DNA of 64,000 bases from Pseudoxanthomonas sp. z9 (GCF_006542425.1 NZ_VFID01000007.1:124001-188000); one strand, 5' to 3'. Positions 18,058-28,230 are shown, numbered from the stretch's first letter. Notes: generated from the letters alone by a model not told the origin. Numbers and translations are program-made.

Positions 18058-18971
18058 CAGAAGTACCCCTCCAGCTTTTTCTTTTCCATCGACGCGCCGG
18101 GATCGTGATCGATCACCCGGCCCTGGCGTTCGGAGGACGTGGCCACCAGCATCTCGGCGATGATCTTTTCCAGGGTGTCGGCCTCGGACTCGATGGCGCC
18201 GGTGAGCGGATAGCAGCCCAGGGTGCGGAAGCGCACCTTGCGCAGTTGCGGCTGTTCGCCCTCGTGCAGCGGCAGGCGTTCGTCGTCCACCAGGATCAGC
18301 GCGCCGTCGCGCTCCACCACCGGCCGCTCGGCGGCGAAGTACAGCGGCACCACCGGAATGCCCTCGCGGTAGATGTAAAGCCAGATATCCAGTTCGGTCC
18401 AGTTGGAGAGCGGGAACGCGCGCACGCTCTCGCCCTTGTGGATGCGCGCGTTGTAGAGGTTCCAGAGCTCCGGACGCTGGTTCTTGGGATCCCAGCGGTG
18501 CCGTTCGTTGCGGAAGGAGAACACGCGCTCCTTGGCACGCGACTTCTCCTCGTCGCGACGCGCACCGCCGATGGCGGCGTCGAAGCCGTATTGGTCCAGC
18601 GCCTGCTTCAGGCCCTGGGTCTTCATCACGTCGGTATGCACCGTCGCGCCGTGGCTGATCGGGCCGACGCCCTGGGCGATGCCCTCGGGGTTGATGTGGA
18701 CCCGCAGATCCACGCCGGTCTCGGCCGCGCGGCGATCCCGGAACGCGATCATCTCGCGGAACTTCCAGCGCGTGTCCACGTGCAGCAGCGGGATGGGCGG
18801 GCGGGCCGGCGCGAACGCCTTGAGCAGCAGGTGCAGCAGCACCGAGCTGTCCTTGCCCACCGAATACAGCAACACCGGATTGCGGAACTCCGCGGCCACC
18901 TCCCGGAGGATGTGGATGCTCTCGGCTTCCAGGCGGTCGAGGTGGGACAGGCGGTGTTCGGCGCTCATCAA
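18057..18971 (-). CDS. cysD: Sulfate adenylyltransferase small subunit CysD
   Basis: CysD (304 residues, normal length) is the catalytic subunit of ATP sulfurylase, making APS from ATP and sulfate in the cytoplasm with CysN. It is an N-type ATP pyrophosphatase: the PP-loop [17 protein letters not shown] is near residues 37-53, followed by [27 protein letters not shown] and [23 protein letters not shown], all conserved. The first two codons are both ATG (18971, 18968). It heads a cysD-cysNC unit, and the gap to the divergent cysJ (207 bases) holds ATAAGCC repeats that may bind CysB. Confidence 0.96.
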   Translation of the reverse strand: MMSAEHRLSHLDRLEAESIHILREVAAEFRNPVLLYSVGKDSSVLLHLLLKAFAPARPPIPLLHVDTRWKFREMIAFRDRRAAETGVDLRVHINPEGIAQGVGPISHGATVHTDVMKTQGLKQALDQYGFDAAIGGARRDEEKSRAKERVFSFRNERHRWDPKNQRPELWNLYNARIHKGESVRAFPLSNWTELDIWLYIYREGIPVVPLYFAAERPVVERDGALILVDDERLPLHEGEQPQLRKVRFRTLGCYPLTGAIESEADTLEKIIAEMLVATSSERQGRVIDHDPGASMEKKKLEGYF

Positions 18972-19080
18972 AACGGGCTGCGGTGCGTGACGGGATGCCG
19001 GCGCAAAGCGTACCAGCTACCGCCGTTGCTTCTGCCCCAGGAGGCCGACGAGCATTCCATGCCTCCCCCCGCACCGGGAA

Positions 19081-19107
19081 ATAAGCCAGCGGGATAAGCC
19101 CATAACC
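19081..19107. promoter_or_regulatory. ATAAGCC repeats in the cysD-cysJ divergent promoter region
   Basis: Two ATAAGCC copies 13 bases apart (19081, 19094) are followed by CATAACC. The complement GGCTTAT, followed by AACC, occurs in the other divergent cys gap at 28231. The shared motif in two cys promoters suggests a binding site for the locally encoded CysB. This is inference from co-occurrence. Confidence 0.4.
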
Positions 19108-19178
19108 AGCCGTCCTTTCTGCGTGGCGCAACGGGTTCCTAACATCGGACTCCCTCCTGCGCAAAGCGATTGCCCGCG

Positions 19179-21020
19179 ATGACCGCTTCCACCTCCGCAC
19201 TGGCGCCCAGCCCCCTGGCCGAGGAGCGCCGCGTGCTGCTGGCACGGGTGGTCGAAGGGCTGGACGCACCCACCCTGTGGTGGCTGTCCGGCTATGCCGC
19301 CGGGCTCGCCCAGGGCCAGCATGCGCCCCAACTGGCGGTGCTGCCGGGCGGCCAGGCGCAGGCGGGCCAGCGCCTGACCGTGGTCTACGGCAGCCAGACC
19401 GGCAATGCGCGGCGCGCGGCCGAGAAAATCGCCCAGGCCGTCGAGGCGGCCGGGCTGCCGGTGCGCCTGTTGCGGGCGGACGCCTATCCGACCCGCGAAC
19501 TGGCCGGCGAACGCCTGCTGTACGTGGTCATCAGCACCCAGGGCGAAGGCGACCCGCCAGACGATGCCATCGGCCTGGTCGAGTTCCTGTCCGGCCGGCG
19601 CGCGCCCAAGCTGCCGGAACTGCGCTACGCGGTGCTCGGCCTTGGCGATTCCAGCTACGCCGATTTCTGCGGCATCGCCCGCCGCCTGGATGCCCGCCTG
19701 GCCGAACTGGGGGCCCAGCGCCTGTTCGAACCCGGCCTGGCCGACCTGGACATCGACACGGTGGCCGATCCCTGGCGCACCCAGGCGCTGTCGTCGGCGC
19801 GCGAACACCTGAAATCCCACCCCAGCGCCCCGCTGGCCACGGTCACCCCGCTGCGGCCGGCGCACGCGGCCTCGCCGTGGTCGCACGAAAAACCCTTCGT
19901 CGCCGAAGTGCTGCTCAACCAGAACGTCGGCGGCCGCGACTTCAAGGGCAAGGCATTCGGGCGGCATGGCGAACGCGACAAGGACGTGCGCCACCTCGAA
20001 CTGTCGCTGGCCGGCAGCGGACTGCACTACGAACCGGGCGACGCGCTTGGCATCCGCCATCGCAATCCGGATTCGCTGGTGGAATCGATCCTCGAGGCCA
20101 CCGCGCTGTCCGGCGATGCCGGGATCGAGCTCCAGGGCGATACGCTGCCGCTGCGCGAGTGGCTGGCCAGCCGTCGCGAACTGACCCGGCTCTCGCGCCC
20201 GTTCCTGGCCGAGCACGCCGCGCAGGCGCGGGCCGAGGATCTGAACGCGCTGCTGGCGCCGGCGCAGCAGCCCGCGCTCGCCGGCCTGCTCAACACCCAT
20301 CAGGTCGTCGACGTGCTGCGACGCTGGCCGGCACGCTGGGAAGCGCATGAACTGGTCGCCGCGCTGCGTCCGCTCGCGCCACGGCTGTACTCGATCGCCT
20401 CCAGCCGCAAGCGGGTGGGCGAAGAAGTCCACTTGACCGTGGACGTGCTGGCCTACGAAGCGTTCGGTGAAACCCATGGCGGCGCGGCCAGCGGTTACCT
20501 CGCCGCGCGTGCGGAAGGCGACGCGGTGCCGGTCTATGTCGAGGCCAACGAACGCTTCCGGGTGCCCGCCGACGGCGCCCGCGACATCCTGATGATTGGT
20601 CCCGGCACCGGCATCGCGCCGTTCCGCGGCTTCGTGCAGGAGCGCGCCGAAACCGGCGCGCAGGGCCGCAACTGGCTGTTCTTCGGCGCCCGTCATTTCA
20701 ACCAGGACTTCCTCTACCAGTCCGAATGGCAGGACGCGCTCCGTGACGGCTCGCTGCACCGGCTGGACCTGGCGTTCTCACGCGACCAGGCCGACAAGAT
20801 CTACGTGCAGGACCGCCTGCGCGAACACGCCCGCGAGGTCCATGCCTGGCTGGAAGGCGGCGCACACCTGTACGTCTGCGGCGCCATCGGCATGGGCAAG
20901 GACGTGCACGCCACCCTGCTGGACATCCTCCGCACCCAGGGCGGCCACGACGAAGACACCGCCGCCGAATACCTGACCCGACTGCAATCGGAAGGCCGCT
21001 ACTGTCGTGATGTGTATTGA
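19179..21020 (+). CDS. cysJ: Sulfite reductase [NADPH] flavoprotein alpha-component CysJ
   Basis: CysJ (613 residues) passes electrons from NADPH through FAD and FMN to the CysI hemoprotein. The order is: N-terminal linker; flavodoxin/FMN domain from about residue 60 ([41 protein letters not shown]); FAD domain with a connecting helical insert ([10 protein letters not shown]); and NADPH domain ([32 protein letters not shown]) ending in the typical aromatic tail RYCRDVY. I chose ATG 19179; a TTG at 19170 would add three residues. CysI follows 119 bases later, the gap being filled by a repeat element, an unusual separation for this pair. Confidence 0.96.
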   Translation: MTASTSALAPSPLAEERRVLLARVVEGLDAPTLWWLSGYAAGLAQGQHAPQLAVLPGGQAQAGQRLTVVYGSQTGNARRAAEKIAQAVEAAGLPVRLLRADAYPTRELAGERLLYVVISTQGEGDPPDDAIGLVEFLSGRRAPKLPELRYAVLGLGDSSYADFCGIARRLDARLAELGAQRLFEPGLADLDIDTVADPWRTQALSSAREHLKSHPSAPLATVTPLRPAHAASPWSHEKPFVAEVLLNQNVGGRDFKGKAFGRHGERDKDVRHLELSLAGSGLHYEPGDALGIRHRNPDSLVESILEATALSGDAGIELQGDTLPLREWLASRRELTRLSRPFLAEHAAQARAEDLNALLAPAQQPALAGLLNTHQVVDVLRRWPARWEAHELVAALRPLAPRLYSIASSRKRVGEEVHLTVDVLAYEAFGETHGGAASGYLAARAEGDAVPVYVEANERFRVPADGARDILMIGPGTGIAPFRGFVQERAETGAQGRNWLFFGARHFNQDFLYQSEWQDALRDGSLHRLDLAFSRDQADKIYVQDRLREHAREVHAWLEGGAHLYVCGAIGMGKDVHATLLDILRTQGGHDEDTAAEYLTRLQSEGRYCRDVY

Positions 21021-21023
21021 AAC

Positions 21024-21135
21024 GGGAGTAGGGAATCGGGAATGGGGAATCGTCAAAAGCGGTTCCACCAAACCGGGTCCCCCACGCTCGTATGCCGCTT
21101 CACATCGATTCCCGATTCTCCATTCCCGATTCCCG
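21024..21135. repeat. GGGAATCGGG inverted repeat between cysJ and cysI
   Basis: GGGAATCGGGAATGG (21031-21045) and its perfect complement CCATTCCCGATTCCC (21120-21134) flank an unrelated 75-base centre. The arms belong to the same loose family as the elements at 2790 and 17922. It ends five bases before the cysI start codon, so it may affect cysI translation. Confidence 0.75.
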
Positions 21136-21139
21136 TCCA

Positions 21140-22840
21140 ATGTCCCACTCCGTAGAAGACATCAAATCCCAAAGCCGGCGCCTGCGCGGCAGCCTGCTGG
21201 AGAGCCTGGCCGACCCGGTGACCGGGGCGCTGCGCGAGTCGGACCAGACCCTGATCAAGTACCACGGCAGTTACCAGCAGGATGATCGCGATCTGCGCGA
21301 CGAGCGCCGGCGGCAGAAGCTGGAACCGGCCTACCAGTTCATGATCCGCACCCGCACGCCCGGCGGCGTGGTCACGCCGGAGCAATGGCTGAAGCTGGAT
21401 GCGATCGCGACCCGCTACGCCAACCACTCGCTGCGGGTCACCACCCGCCAGGCGTTCCAGTTCCATGGCGTGATCAAGCGCGAGCTGAAGGCGACCATGC
21501 AGGCGATCAACGCGGCGCTGATCGACACCCTGGCCGCCTGCGGCGACGTCAACCGCAACGTGCTGGTCGCGGCCAATCCGCTGCTGTCCAGGGCGCACGC
21601 GCAGGTGCAGGCATGGGCGGCGAAGCTGTCCGAACACCTGCTGCCCAATACCCGCGCGTACTACGAAATCTGGCTGGACGAGGAACGCGTGGCCGGCAGC
21701 GGCGAGGAGGAGGAGCCGGTCTATGGCGCCACCTACCTGCCGCGCAAGTTCAAGATCGGGTTCGCGGTGCCGCCACTCAACGATGTCGATGTCTTCGCCA
21801 ACGACCTGGGCTTCATCGCCATCCTGGAGGACGGCGAACTGGCCGGCTTCAACCTGGTGATCGGCGGCGGCATGGGCGCGACCCACGGCGACGCCGCGAC
21901 GTATCCGCGCATCGGCAACGTGGTCGGCTTCCTGCCACTGGAGAAACTGCTGGACGTGGCAACGGCCGTGGTCACCACCCAGCGCGATTTCGGCAACCGC
22001 GAACTGCGCAAGCGCGCCCGCTTCAAGTACACCATCGATGATCACGGCCTGGACGTCATCGTCGGCCAGATCGAGGCCCGCTCCGGCTACACGCTCCAGC
22101 CCGCGCGCGCATGGCACTTCGACCACAACGGCGATCGCTACGGCTGGGTCGAGGGCGAGGATGGCCGCTGGCACCTGACCCTGCACTTCTTCGCCGGGCG
22201 CATCGCCGACACCGCGCAGGCCACGCACCTGACCGGCGTGCGCGAGATCGCCGGCATCCATCGCGGCGAGTTCCGGCTCACCCCCAACCAGAACCTGGTC
22301 ATCGCCGGCGTTCCGGCCGGCGAACGCGAACGCATCGACGCGCTGGTGCGCGCGCACGGCCTGGACGATGGCCGCCGCGCCGGCACCGCGCTGGCGCGCG
22401 CGGCGGTCGCCTGCGTCGCCCTGCCCACCTGCGGCCTGGCCATGGCCGAGGCCGAGCGCTACCTGCCCGATTTCACCGCCCGCCTGGAACCCTTGCTGGA
22501 CCGGCACGGCCTGCGCGACGCGCCCATCCTGCTGCGCATCTCCGGCTGCCCCAACGGTTGCTCGCGCCCCTATCTGGGCGAAATCGCGCTGGTCGGCAAG
22601 GCGCCGGGCCGCTACAACCTGATGCTGGGCGCGGATCACCGCGGCCAGCGCCTCAACACGCTGTACCGCGAGAACATCACCGAAGCGGAAATCCTGGAAG
22701 CGCTGGAGCCGCTGCTGGCCCGCTACGCGCAGGAGCGCGAGGCCGACGAAGGCTTCGGCGATTTCCTGCACCGCAGCGGCATCGTCGCCCTGCCGCCCTA
22801 TCCCACCCATCGACAGATCGCCCTGGAACTGCACGCATGA
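21140..22840 (+). CDS. cysI: Sulfite reductase hemoprotein beta-component CysI
   Basis: CysI (566 residues) reduces sulfite to sulfide by six electrons at a coupled siroheme-[4Fe-4S] centre. The cluster cysteines are in [18 protein letters not shown] (Cys425, Cys431) and [11 protein letters not shown] (Cys470, Cys474). Other conserved stretches are [16 protein letters not shown] (siroheme/sulfite binding) and [10 protein letters not shown]. The frame is open from 21092, but that part is repeat sequence; ATG 21140 opens with MSHSVEDIK, as in relatives. The stop overlaps the cysH start by four bases (ATGA). Siroheme would come from CysG encoded at 28.3 kb. Confidence 0.97.
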   Translation: MSHSVEDIKSQSRRLRGSLLESLADPVTGALRESDQTLIKYHGSYQQDDRDLRDERRRQKLEPAYQFMIRTRTPGGVVTPEQWLKLDAIATRYANHSLRVTTRQAFQFHGVIKRELKATMQAINAALIDTLAACGDVNRNVLVAANPLLSRAHAQVQAWAAKLSEHLLPNTRAYYEIWLDEERVAGSGEEEEPVYGATYLPRKFKIGFAVPPLNDVDVFANDLGFIAILEDGELAGFNLVIGGGMGATHGDAATYPRIGNVVGFLPLEKLLDVATAVVTTQRDFGNRELRKRARFKYTIDDHGLDVIVGQIEARSGYTLQPARAWHFDHNGDRYGWVEGEDGRWHLTLHFFAGRIADTAQATHLTGVREIAGIHRGEFRLTPNQNLVIAGVPAGERERIDALVRAHGLDDGRRAGTALARAAVACVALPTCGLAMAEAERYLPDFTARLEPLLDRHGLRDAPILLRISGCPNGCSRPYLGEIALVGKAPGRYNLMLGADHRGQRLNTLYRENITEAEILEALEPLLARYAQEREADEGFGDFLHRSGIVALPPYPTHRQIALELHA

Positions 22841-23559
22841 GCGCGCCGCAACCCGCACCGCTGCCCGAATCCACCGAAGACATCTCCGCCATCAACGCGC
22901 GCCTGGAGGCGCAGCCGGCCGAAGCGCGGGTGCGCTGGGCCCTGGCCAATGGCCCGGCGCAGGCAGCGATGTCCTCCAGTTTCGGCGCTCAGGCCGCCGT
23001 GCTGCTGCACATGCTGACCCGCCAGCAGCCGGACATCCCGGTAATCCTGATCGATACCGGCTACCTGTTCCCGGAAACCTACCGCTTCGCCGACGAACTG
23101 ACCGAACGGCTCAAGCTCAATCTCAAGGTGTTCCGTCCGCTGGTCAGCCGCGCCTGGATGGAAGCGCGCCACGGGCGCCTGTGGGAACAGGGGCTGGTCG
23201 GCATCGAGCAGTACAACAACCTGCGCAAGGTCGAACCGATGCGGCGCGCGCTGTCGGAACTGGATGTCGGCACCTGGTTCACCGGCCTGCGCCGCAGCCA
23301 GGCCAGCAGCCGCGCCAACGCGCCCGTCGTCGAATGGCGCGGCACCCGCCTGAAGATCAATCCGATCGCCGACTGGACCGATCGCGAGGTCTGGCAGTAT
23401 CTCAAGCAGCACGATCTGCCCTACCACCCGCTCTGGGAACAGGGCTACGTCTCCATCGGCGATTTCCACACCACCACCCGCTGGGAACCCGGCATGCGCG
23501 AGGAGGACACCCGCTTTTTCGGCCTCAAGCGCGAGTGCGGACTGCACCTGGACATCTGA
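22837..23559 (+). CDS. cysH: Phosphoadenylyl-sulfate (PAPS) reductase CysH
   Basis: A 240-residue thioredoxin-dependent reductase converting PAPS to sulfite and PAP. It has the PP-loop [15 protein letters not shown] (46-60), [27 protein letters not shown] (PAPS phosphate binding) and the catalytic Cys in the C-terminal ECGLHLDI (Cys234). It lacks the paired-cysteine [4Fe-4S] motifs of APS reductases, which fits the CysC kinase encoded in cysNC. It is translationally coupled to cysI (ATGA overlap) and is the last gene of cysJIH. The following 224 bases hold no gene or clear terminator. Confidence 0.96.
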   Translation: MSAPQPAPLPESTEDISAINARLEAQPAEARVRWALANGPAQAAMSSSFGAQAAVLLHMLTRQQPDIPVILIDTGYLFPETYRFADELTERLKLNLKVFRPLVSRAWMEARHGRLWEQGLVGIEQYNNLRKVEPMRRALSELDVGTWFTGLRRSQASSRANAPVVEWRGTRLKINPIADWTDREVWQYLKQHDLPYHPLWEQGYVSIGDFHTTTRWEPGMREEDTRFFGLKRECGLHLDI

Positions 23560-23783
23560 CCGGGGGGGGCGGGCCATCGGTTGCTGACCGGCGACGCCGG
23601 CCACGCACCGTCGTGCCGATGGCAGGGATCGGCGCGAGGGCCGCCGTCGGCGTCCCCGCATGACCGGGCCCATCCGACTCTGGGCGGTCTCCATCGCCCG
23701 AATCCGGCTTCCGTCGCCCACCCCCTTCCCCACCGGCGCGGGCCGGCTATGCTCCGCGGCAATCCAACACCGACGGATCCGCC

Positions 23784-25052
23784 GTGTTCGCCAGCCTCTT
23801 CTTCATCATCCGCATCTTTGCCGCCTGGACCGGCGTGCTGATGCTCGCCGGCCTGATCTGGGCCGGCACCTTCAACGTCATCACCGGCAGCGACAACGCA
23901 CCGGGACCGGTGTTCGCCCTGCTGGCGCTGCTGGTTGCGCTGTCGGTGGTCATCAGCACCTTCTCGCACCTGCGCCGGGTCAGCCTGGTCGCCGGCCGGC
24001 TGGATCACGACACCCTGTCCAACCGCCAGCACCGGCGCATCGAGATCCCGCTGGAGGCTGACGAGGCCTTCCTGCTGGTCGAGTCGGCGGTGCGTGAACT
24101 ACCGCGCGTGGAGGAACTGGAAAGCGCCCGCGACAGCCTGCAGGTCAAGGCCAAGCTCAAGCGCATCGATCCCTACGGCAATGATCGGCCGTCGCGCTAC
24201 AACGTGTTCAACTGGTTCAGCACCAAGCGCAACCAGATTCTCGCCACCGTCACGCCCGGCGCCGGCAGTTGCAGCGTATCGCTGCTGTGCGAGCCGGAAG
24301 CCAGCACCTGGAGCGATCTGCTGAAGGTGGACAACGGCACCAATCTGGAAAACGCCGAGGCCATCATCCGCGCGATCGCGCGCCGGATTGGCGAGCGCCG
24401 ACGCGAGGAAAAGGCCGACACCGTGCAGACCGTCACCGAGAAGGAACTGACGGTCGCCAAACTCAACCTGCTGCAGGCGCAGGTGGAACCGCATTTCCTC
24501 TACAACACCCTGGCCAGCGCGCAGGTACTGACCCGCACCGACCCCGCCCGCGCCGATCTCATGCTCGGCCACCTCATCCAGTACCTGCGCCGCTCCCTGC
24601 CCCGCGCCGAGAACGCCATCTCCACCCTGGGCGAGGAGGCCGAACGCGCCGAAGCCTATCTGGAGATCCTGAAAATCCGCATGGGCAACCGCCTCAACAC
24701 CCAGGTCGAGATTCCGGAGGCGCTGCGCGACGTCGCGATGCCCTCGATGATGCTGCAGACGCTGGTGGAGAACGCCATCAAGCACGGCCTGGAGCCCAAG
24801 CCCGGCGGCGGCACCATCTGGATCATCGCGCGCGAACAGGAAGGCCAGGTGGCGATCACCGTCGCCGACGACGGCCAGGGCTTCGGCAACCAGACCGGCG
24901 GCACCGGCATCGGCCTGAAGAACCTGCGCGAACGCCTGCGGCTGACCTACGGCGGCAATGCCTCTTTCGCCATCATCTCCAACTTCCCGCAGGGTGTCGC
25001 CGCCACCCTCAACCTGCCGTCCAAGCCGGCCGGAGCCGCCCGTCATGCCTAA
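23784..25052 (+). CDS. LytS-type sensor histidine kinase (His_kinase PF06580)
   Basis: A 422-residue membrane sensor kinase starting at GTG 23784. Two hydrophobic spans (about 4-30 and 43-62) anchor it, with only a short loop outside, so it is unlikely to bind a large extracellular ligand. A cytoplasmic region of unknown fold (70-215) follows, then the phospho-acceptor motif VEPHFLYNTLAS (His237) and an HATPase_c domain with LVENAIKHGLEP (N box), VADDGQGFG and GTGIGLKNLRERL (G boxes). It overlaps the LytTR response regulator by eight bases. The pair resembles AlgZ/AlgR-type systems in architecture, but I do not assign it there. It lies inside the cys region. Confidence 0.92.
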   Translation: MFASLFFIIRIFAAWTGVLMLAGLIWAGTFNVITGSDNAPGPVFALLALLVALSVVISTFSHLRRVSLVAGRLDHDTLSNRQHRRIEIPLEADEAFLLVESAVRELPRVEELESARDSLQVKAKLKRIDPYGNDRPSRYNVFNWFSTKRNQILATVTPGAGSCSVSLLCEPEASTWSDLLKVDNGTNLENAEAIIRAIARRIGERRREEKADTVQTVTEKELTVAKLNLLQAQVEPHFLYNTLASAQVLTRTDPARADLMLGHLIQYLRRSLPRAENAISTLGEEAERAEAYLEILKIRMGNRLNTQVEIPEALRDVAMPSMMLQTLVENAIKHGLEPKPGGGTIWIIAREQEGQVAITVADDGQGFGNQTGGTGIGLKNLRERLRLTYGGNASFAIISNFPQGVAATLNLPSKPAGAARHA

Positions 25053-25809
25053 GGCCGTGATCGCCGAAGACGAGGAACTGCTGCGCACCGCGCTGGCGTC
25101 GCTGCTGCGCGACACCTGGCCGCAACTGGAACTGGTCGCCGAATGCGAGGATGGCGCCTCCGCGCTGGAAGCCATCGCCGAGCACCAGCCCGACGTGGCG
25201 TTCCTGGACATCCGCATGCCGGGCCTGACCGGGCTGGAAGTCGCCACCGCGATGACCGAGGCCAGTCCCGCGACCCAGATCGTGTTCGTCACCGCCTATG
25301 ACCAATACGCCATCGGCGCGTTCGAACAGGGCGCGGTGGACTACCTGCTCAAGCCGATCACCCGCGAGCGCCTGGCCACCACCGTGCAGCGCCTGCAACA
25401 GCGAAGCGGGCACCATCCCGACGCGGCCACCCTGGCGGCCCTGCTCAAGCAGCTCGGCGACCAGTTGCCCGCCGCCGGCAAACCGCCGCTGGTCTGGATC
25501 ACCGCCAGCACCGGCAAGGAAACCCGGCTGATCCTGATCGACGATGTCGCCTACTTCCGAGCCGACAACAAGTACACGGTGGTGATGACCGCCGAAGGCG
25601 AGGCGCTGCTGCGCACGCCGCTGCGCGAACTGCTTGAAGCGCTGGATCCGCGGACCTTCAAGCAGATCCATCGCTCCACCATCGTCAACCTGAAGGCAGT
25701 CGCCTCGATCACCCGCGACGATGTCGGACGCGGCGTGCTCCGCCTGCGCAACCGCCCCGAAACGCTGCTGGTCAGCCAGCCCTTCATGTCCCTGTTCCGC
25801 GGCATGTGA
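25045..25809 (+). CDS. LytTR-family response regulator
   Basis: A 254-residue transcription regulator with a receiver domain (1-115) and a LytTR DNA-binding domain (about 150-254). The receiver has the acidic pocket EDEE (8-11), phospho-acceptor Asp55 in AFLDIRMPG, Thr84 of FVTAYD and Lys103 in DYLLKPI. The LytTR part contains DDVAYFRADNKYTVVMT and FKQIHRSTIVNLKAV, hallmarks of the fold that binds pairs of short direct repeats. Its ATG lies within the last codons of the kinase gene (ATGCCTAA overlap), so the two are a coupled pair. Targets are unknown. Confidence 0.94.
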   Translation: MPKAVIAEDEELLRTALASLLRDTWPQLELVAECEDGASALEAIAEHQPDVAFLDIRMPGLTGLEVATAMTEASPATQIVFVTAYDQYAIGAFEQGAVDYLLKPITRERLATTVQRLQQRSGHHPDAATLAALLKQLGDQLPAAGKPPLVWITASTGKETRLILIDDVAYFRADNKYTVVMTAEGEALLRTPLRELLEALDPRTFKQIHRSTIVNLKAVASITRDDVGRGVLRLRNRPETLLVSQPFMSLFRGM

Positions 25810-25841
25810 ACGCCGCGCCCCATCGTTCGTCGAGGTCCGCC

Positions 25842-26198
25842 ATGCGCATCATCGTCACCGCCATGTCCTTCCTGCTGAGCCTGGTCGGTTGCCAGGACAA
25901 ACCGTCCGTGACCTCCGTGGTGCGCAGCGAGGCCGACGGCGTGGATCTGATCCACAGCCGCAGCGTCATTCGCGCAGGCGAGGGTCTGTTCCGCTGCATG
26001 GCCAGCGCCACCGGCAAATGCCACTACGTCATCGTCGCCACCGACCCATGCCGCGCCGGCGAAAGCTGTCCGCCGCGCAAGTTGCAGGCATTCGTCCTGG
26101 ACGTCGGCGGCGAAAGCCGCATCGACGACCTGCCGCGCGGGGCACGGACCTGCGTGGATCGCGAACGCGAACCCGATGCGGCGACCTGCCTGGACTAG
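25842..26198 (+). CDS. Small cysteine-rich lipoprotein, unknown function
   Basis: A 118-residue protein with an N-terminal lipoprotein signal: MRIIVTAMSFLLSLVGC with the lipobox ending at Cys17. The mature part has six more Cys in spaced pairs (FRCMASATGKC, DPCRAGESC, RTCVDREREPDAATC), suggesting disulfides in the periplasm. No known domain is recognised. It begins 32 bases after the response regulator on the same strand and could be part of that unit or a target of it. ATG 25842 was chosen because it places the lipobox correctly; the frame is also open from 25806. Confidence 0.68.
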   Translation: MRIIVTAMSFLLSLVGCQDKPSVTSVVRSEADGVDLIHSRSVIRAGEGLFRCMASATGKCHYVIVATDPCRAGESCPPRKLQAFVLDVGGESRIDDLPRGARTCVDREREPDAATCLD

Positions 26199-26211
26199 CG
26201 GCGCGCGCCGC

Positions 26212-26550
26212 TCAATGCACGTGGCGGATTACCGTCTTGCCGCCGCAGCCGATGCACTTGCGATAGACCTCGCCGCGCCGGTTCAGGCGTGGCCGCGACA
26301 TCAGGCCGCCGCAACCGCAGCGGCGTTCCCGGCCCAGCGCCCAGCGGTACAGCCGCCAGCTGGAATGCAATGCCCAGGCGGTGCCCAGCACGATCGCCGC
26401 CAGGAACGACAGCGAAGCGGTGCGCCCGCTGCTGAAACCGCTGAATGTGGCCTGGGTGCGGGCCACCGTTTCGGCCACGACGAAACCACCCGCGGCGATC
26501 ACCACCGCCGGCGCGTACATGCGCAGCACCATCCGGGAGATCATCTTCAT
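26212..26550 (-). CDS. Small membrane protein with a four-cysteine zinc-ribbon-like tail
   Basis: About 112 residues. Two hydrophobic segments (MYAPAVVIAAGGFVVAETVA and LSFLAAIVLGTAWALHSSW) are followed by a basic cytoplasmic-looking tail containing CGCGG and, about 20 residues on, CIGCGG. This spacing of four Cys resembles a zinc ribbon. Start ATG 26550 has GAGGGA seven bases upstream, at the end of the preceding minus-strand gene (11 bases apart), so the two are likely co-transcribed. The function is unknown; I do not recognise the family. Confidence 0.6.
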   Translation of the reverse strand: MKMISRMVLRMYAPAVVIAAGGFVVAETVARTQATFSGFSSGRTASLSFLAAIVLGTAWALHSSWRLYRWALGRERRCGCGGLMSRPRLNRRGEVYRKCIGCGGKTVIRHVH

Positions 26551-26560
26551 CGCGCGTCCC

Positions 26561-27094
26561 TCAGGGAACCAGTGGCCGGTGGCCGTAGCTGAGCACGCGG
26601 GAAAGCTTCCACTGCCCGCCTTCGAGTTTCCAGACCTGGCTGAAACCTGCCATCCCGACGGCCTTCTCGGGGCCATCGCCCTTGCGTTCGTGAAACCGGT
26701 GCTCGCCGATTTCCATCGCGCCGTAGCCGGGAATCGGATCCACCTGCAACGAGGATTCGATCAGTTCCCGGCGCGAACGCCACGCATCCGGCGCCTTCCA
26801 GGCCGCGCAATTCTTCTCGATGACGGCGATGAAGTCGGCAGCCGAGCGCGACACCACGCCGCCCTTGTCGTGATAGAACTCCAGGTCGTCGGCCAGCATC
26901 GGCTTCAGCGCCTCGATGTCGCAGGTTTCGAAGGTGATCGCGAACAGGGCGAGATCCTGTTCGCGGATGATCCGCTTCAGTTCCTCCGGTGCGGGCAAGG
27001 TCACCGGGCCGGCGGCCGGTTCGGCGGAAAGGGCGGGCAGGCCGAACGCCAGGAGGATTGCCGGAAGGATGGCCGGAAGGATCGCGATGCGCAT
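26561..27094 (-). CDS. Secreted SnoaL/NTF2-like (DUF4440) protein
   Basis: A 177-residue exported protein. The signal peptide MRIAILPAILPAILLAFGLPALSA is followed by a DUF4440-type fold: LKRIIREQDLALFAITFETCDIEALKPMLADDLEFYHDKGGVVS is typical for the first half, and FSQVWKLEGGQWKLSRVLSYGH closes the cone-shaped barrel. Such proteins bind small hydrophobic molecules or act as isomerases or cyclases, but many have no assigned activity. AAGGACA precedes the ATG. It is followed closely by the zinc-ribbon membrane gene. Confidence 0.78.
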   Translation of the reverse strand: MRIAILPAILPAILLAFGLPALSAEPAAGPVTLPAPEELKRIIREQDLALFAITFETCDIEALKPMLADDLEFYHDKGGVVSRSAADFIAVIEKNCAAWKAPDAWRSRRELIESSLQVDPIPGYGAMEIGEHRFHERKGDGPEKAVGMAGFSQVWKLEGGQWKLSRVLSYGHRPLVP

Positions 27095-27163
27095 GTCGAT
27101 GTCCTTTTCGAATCAGTGCGGGAGTATGCGATCCCGCCACCGGCGCCGGTAGTCCCGCCGTCG

Positions 27164-28147
27164 TCAGGTGGTGATGGTCTGGGTCAGGGATTCCCAGGTG
27201 GGCGGCGTCGGCCAGTCGGCGACCTGGTTGCCGTCCAGAACCCGCCGCAGATCGCGCCGGTCCACCTGGGGCGCGAGGGCATGCACCAGCTCCAGCGCGT
27301 AGTCGCGCAGCACGCGCTCGCGCGGCAGCACCGCCCAGGCCACGCATTCCTTGATCTCCGGCGGCGCCGGCCAGGCGCGCAGGTCGGTGTCGCCACTGCC
27401 GATCGCCATTTCCGCCAGCAGGCCGACACCGAGGCCGGCGCGCACGTAGGTCTTGATGAGATCCGCATCCAGCGCGGTCACGGCGATGGTCGGCTCCAGC
27501 CCCACGCTGGCGAACGCGCGCTGCAGCGAGGAACCCGGCCGGGTCGAGGAGTCATAGCTGACCAGCGGCAGGTCGACCAGCTCGCGGATGCTCGGCGCGG
27601 CACCATCGCGATCCAGCGCGTGGCCGCGCGGCACCAGCACCAGCCGGCGCCAGCGGTACAGCGGCACCGCGATGCCGCCCTGCGGCTCGTCGCCGGCGGT
27701 GCTGATCACCGCGATGTCGGCGTCGCCCTGGCTCAGCAGATCCAGCGCGGTGCTCTCGGCGGCGTGCTGCAGGTGCACGCTGACCTGCGGGTAGGCCCGC
27801 TTGATCCGGGCGACGGCCGGCGGCAGTACGAAGCGCGCCTGGGTATGGGTGGTGGCCAGGATCAGCTGGCCCTGGCTCTCGCGACGCTGGTTGGCCGCGT
27901 AGGTGCGGATGTTGTTGGCTTCGGCCAACACCGCGCGCGCGCGCTCGATGACTTCCTCGCCCGCCGGGGTCACCGATTCCAGGCTGCGTCCCTTGCGCAC
28001 GAACAGCAGGAAGCCCAGTTCGTCCTCCAGTTGCTTGAGCTGCTTGGACAGGCCCGGCTGGGTGGCATGCACGCGGGCCGCCGCCAGCGTGATGTTGAGG
28101 TCGGCATCGGCGATCGCCACCAGGTAGCGAAGTTGGGTCAGCGTCAT
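27164..28147 (-). CDS. cysB: LysR-type regulator CysB
   Basis: CysB (327 residues) controls the cysteine regulon, typically activating cys genes when the inducer N- or O-acetylserine binds and sulfide is low. The N-terminal winged helix-turn-helix is MTLTQLRYLVAIADADLNITLAAARVHATQPGLSKQLKQLED, close to E. coli CysB; the helix includes the CysB-characteristic QPGLSKQ. The periplasmic-protein-like effector domain includes THTQARFVLPPAV and the TALDADLIKTYVRAGLGVGLL stretch conserved in CysB/Cbl. It is divergent from cysG across 181 bases, which points to autoregulation and control of cysG-cysK. Confidence 0.93.
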   Translation of the reverse strand: MTLTQLRYLVAIADADLNITLAAARVHATQPGLSKQLKQLEDELGFLLFVRKGRSLESVTPAGEEVIERARAVLAEANNIRTYAANQRRESQGQLILATTHTQARFVLPPAVARIKRAYPQVSVHLQHAAESTALDLLSQGDADIAVISTAGDEPQGGIAVPLYRWRRLVLVPRGHALDRDGAAPSIRELVDLPLVSYDSSTRPGSSLQRAFASVGLEPTIAVTALDADLIKTYVRAGLGVGLLAEMAIGSGDTDLRAWPAPPEIKECVAWAVLPRERVLRDYALELVHALAPQVDRRDLRRVLDGNQVADWPTPPTWESLTQTITT

Positions 28148-28230
28148 CGGAATCCGTCTCGGAAGCGCCGCGGCGGGCGGCGCAGGGGGAGCGAGGACTG
28201 TAGAGGATTTTCCCGGACCGTAACGCCGGT

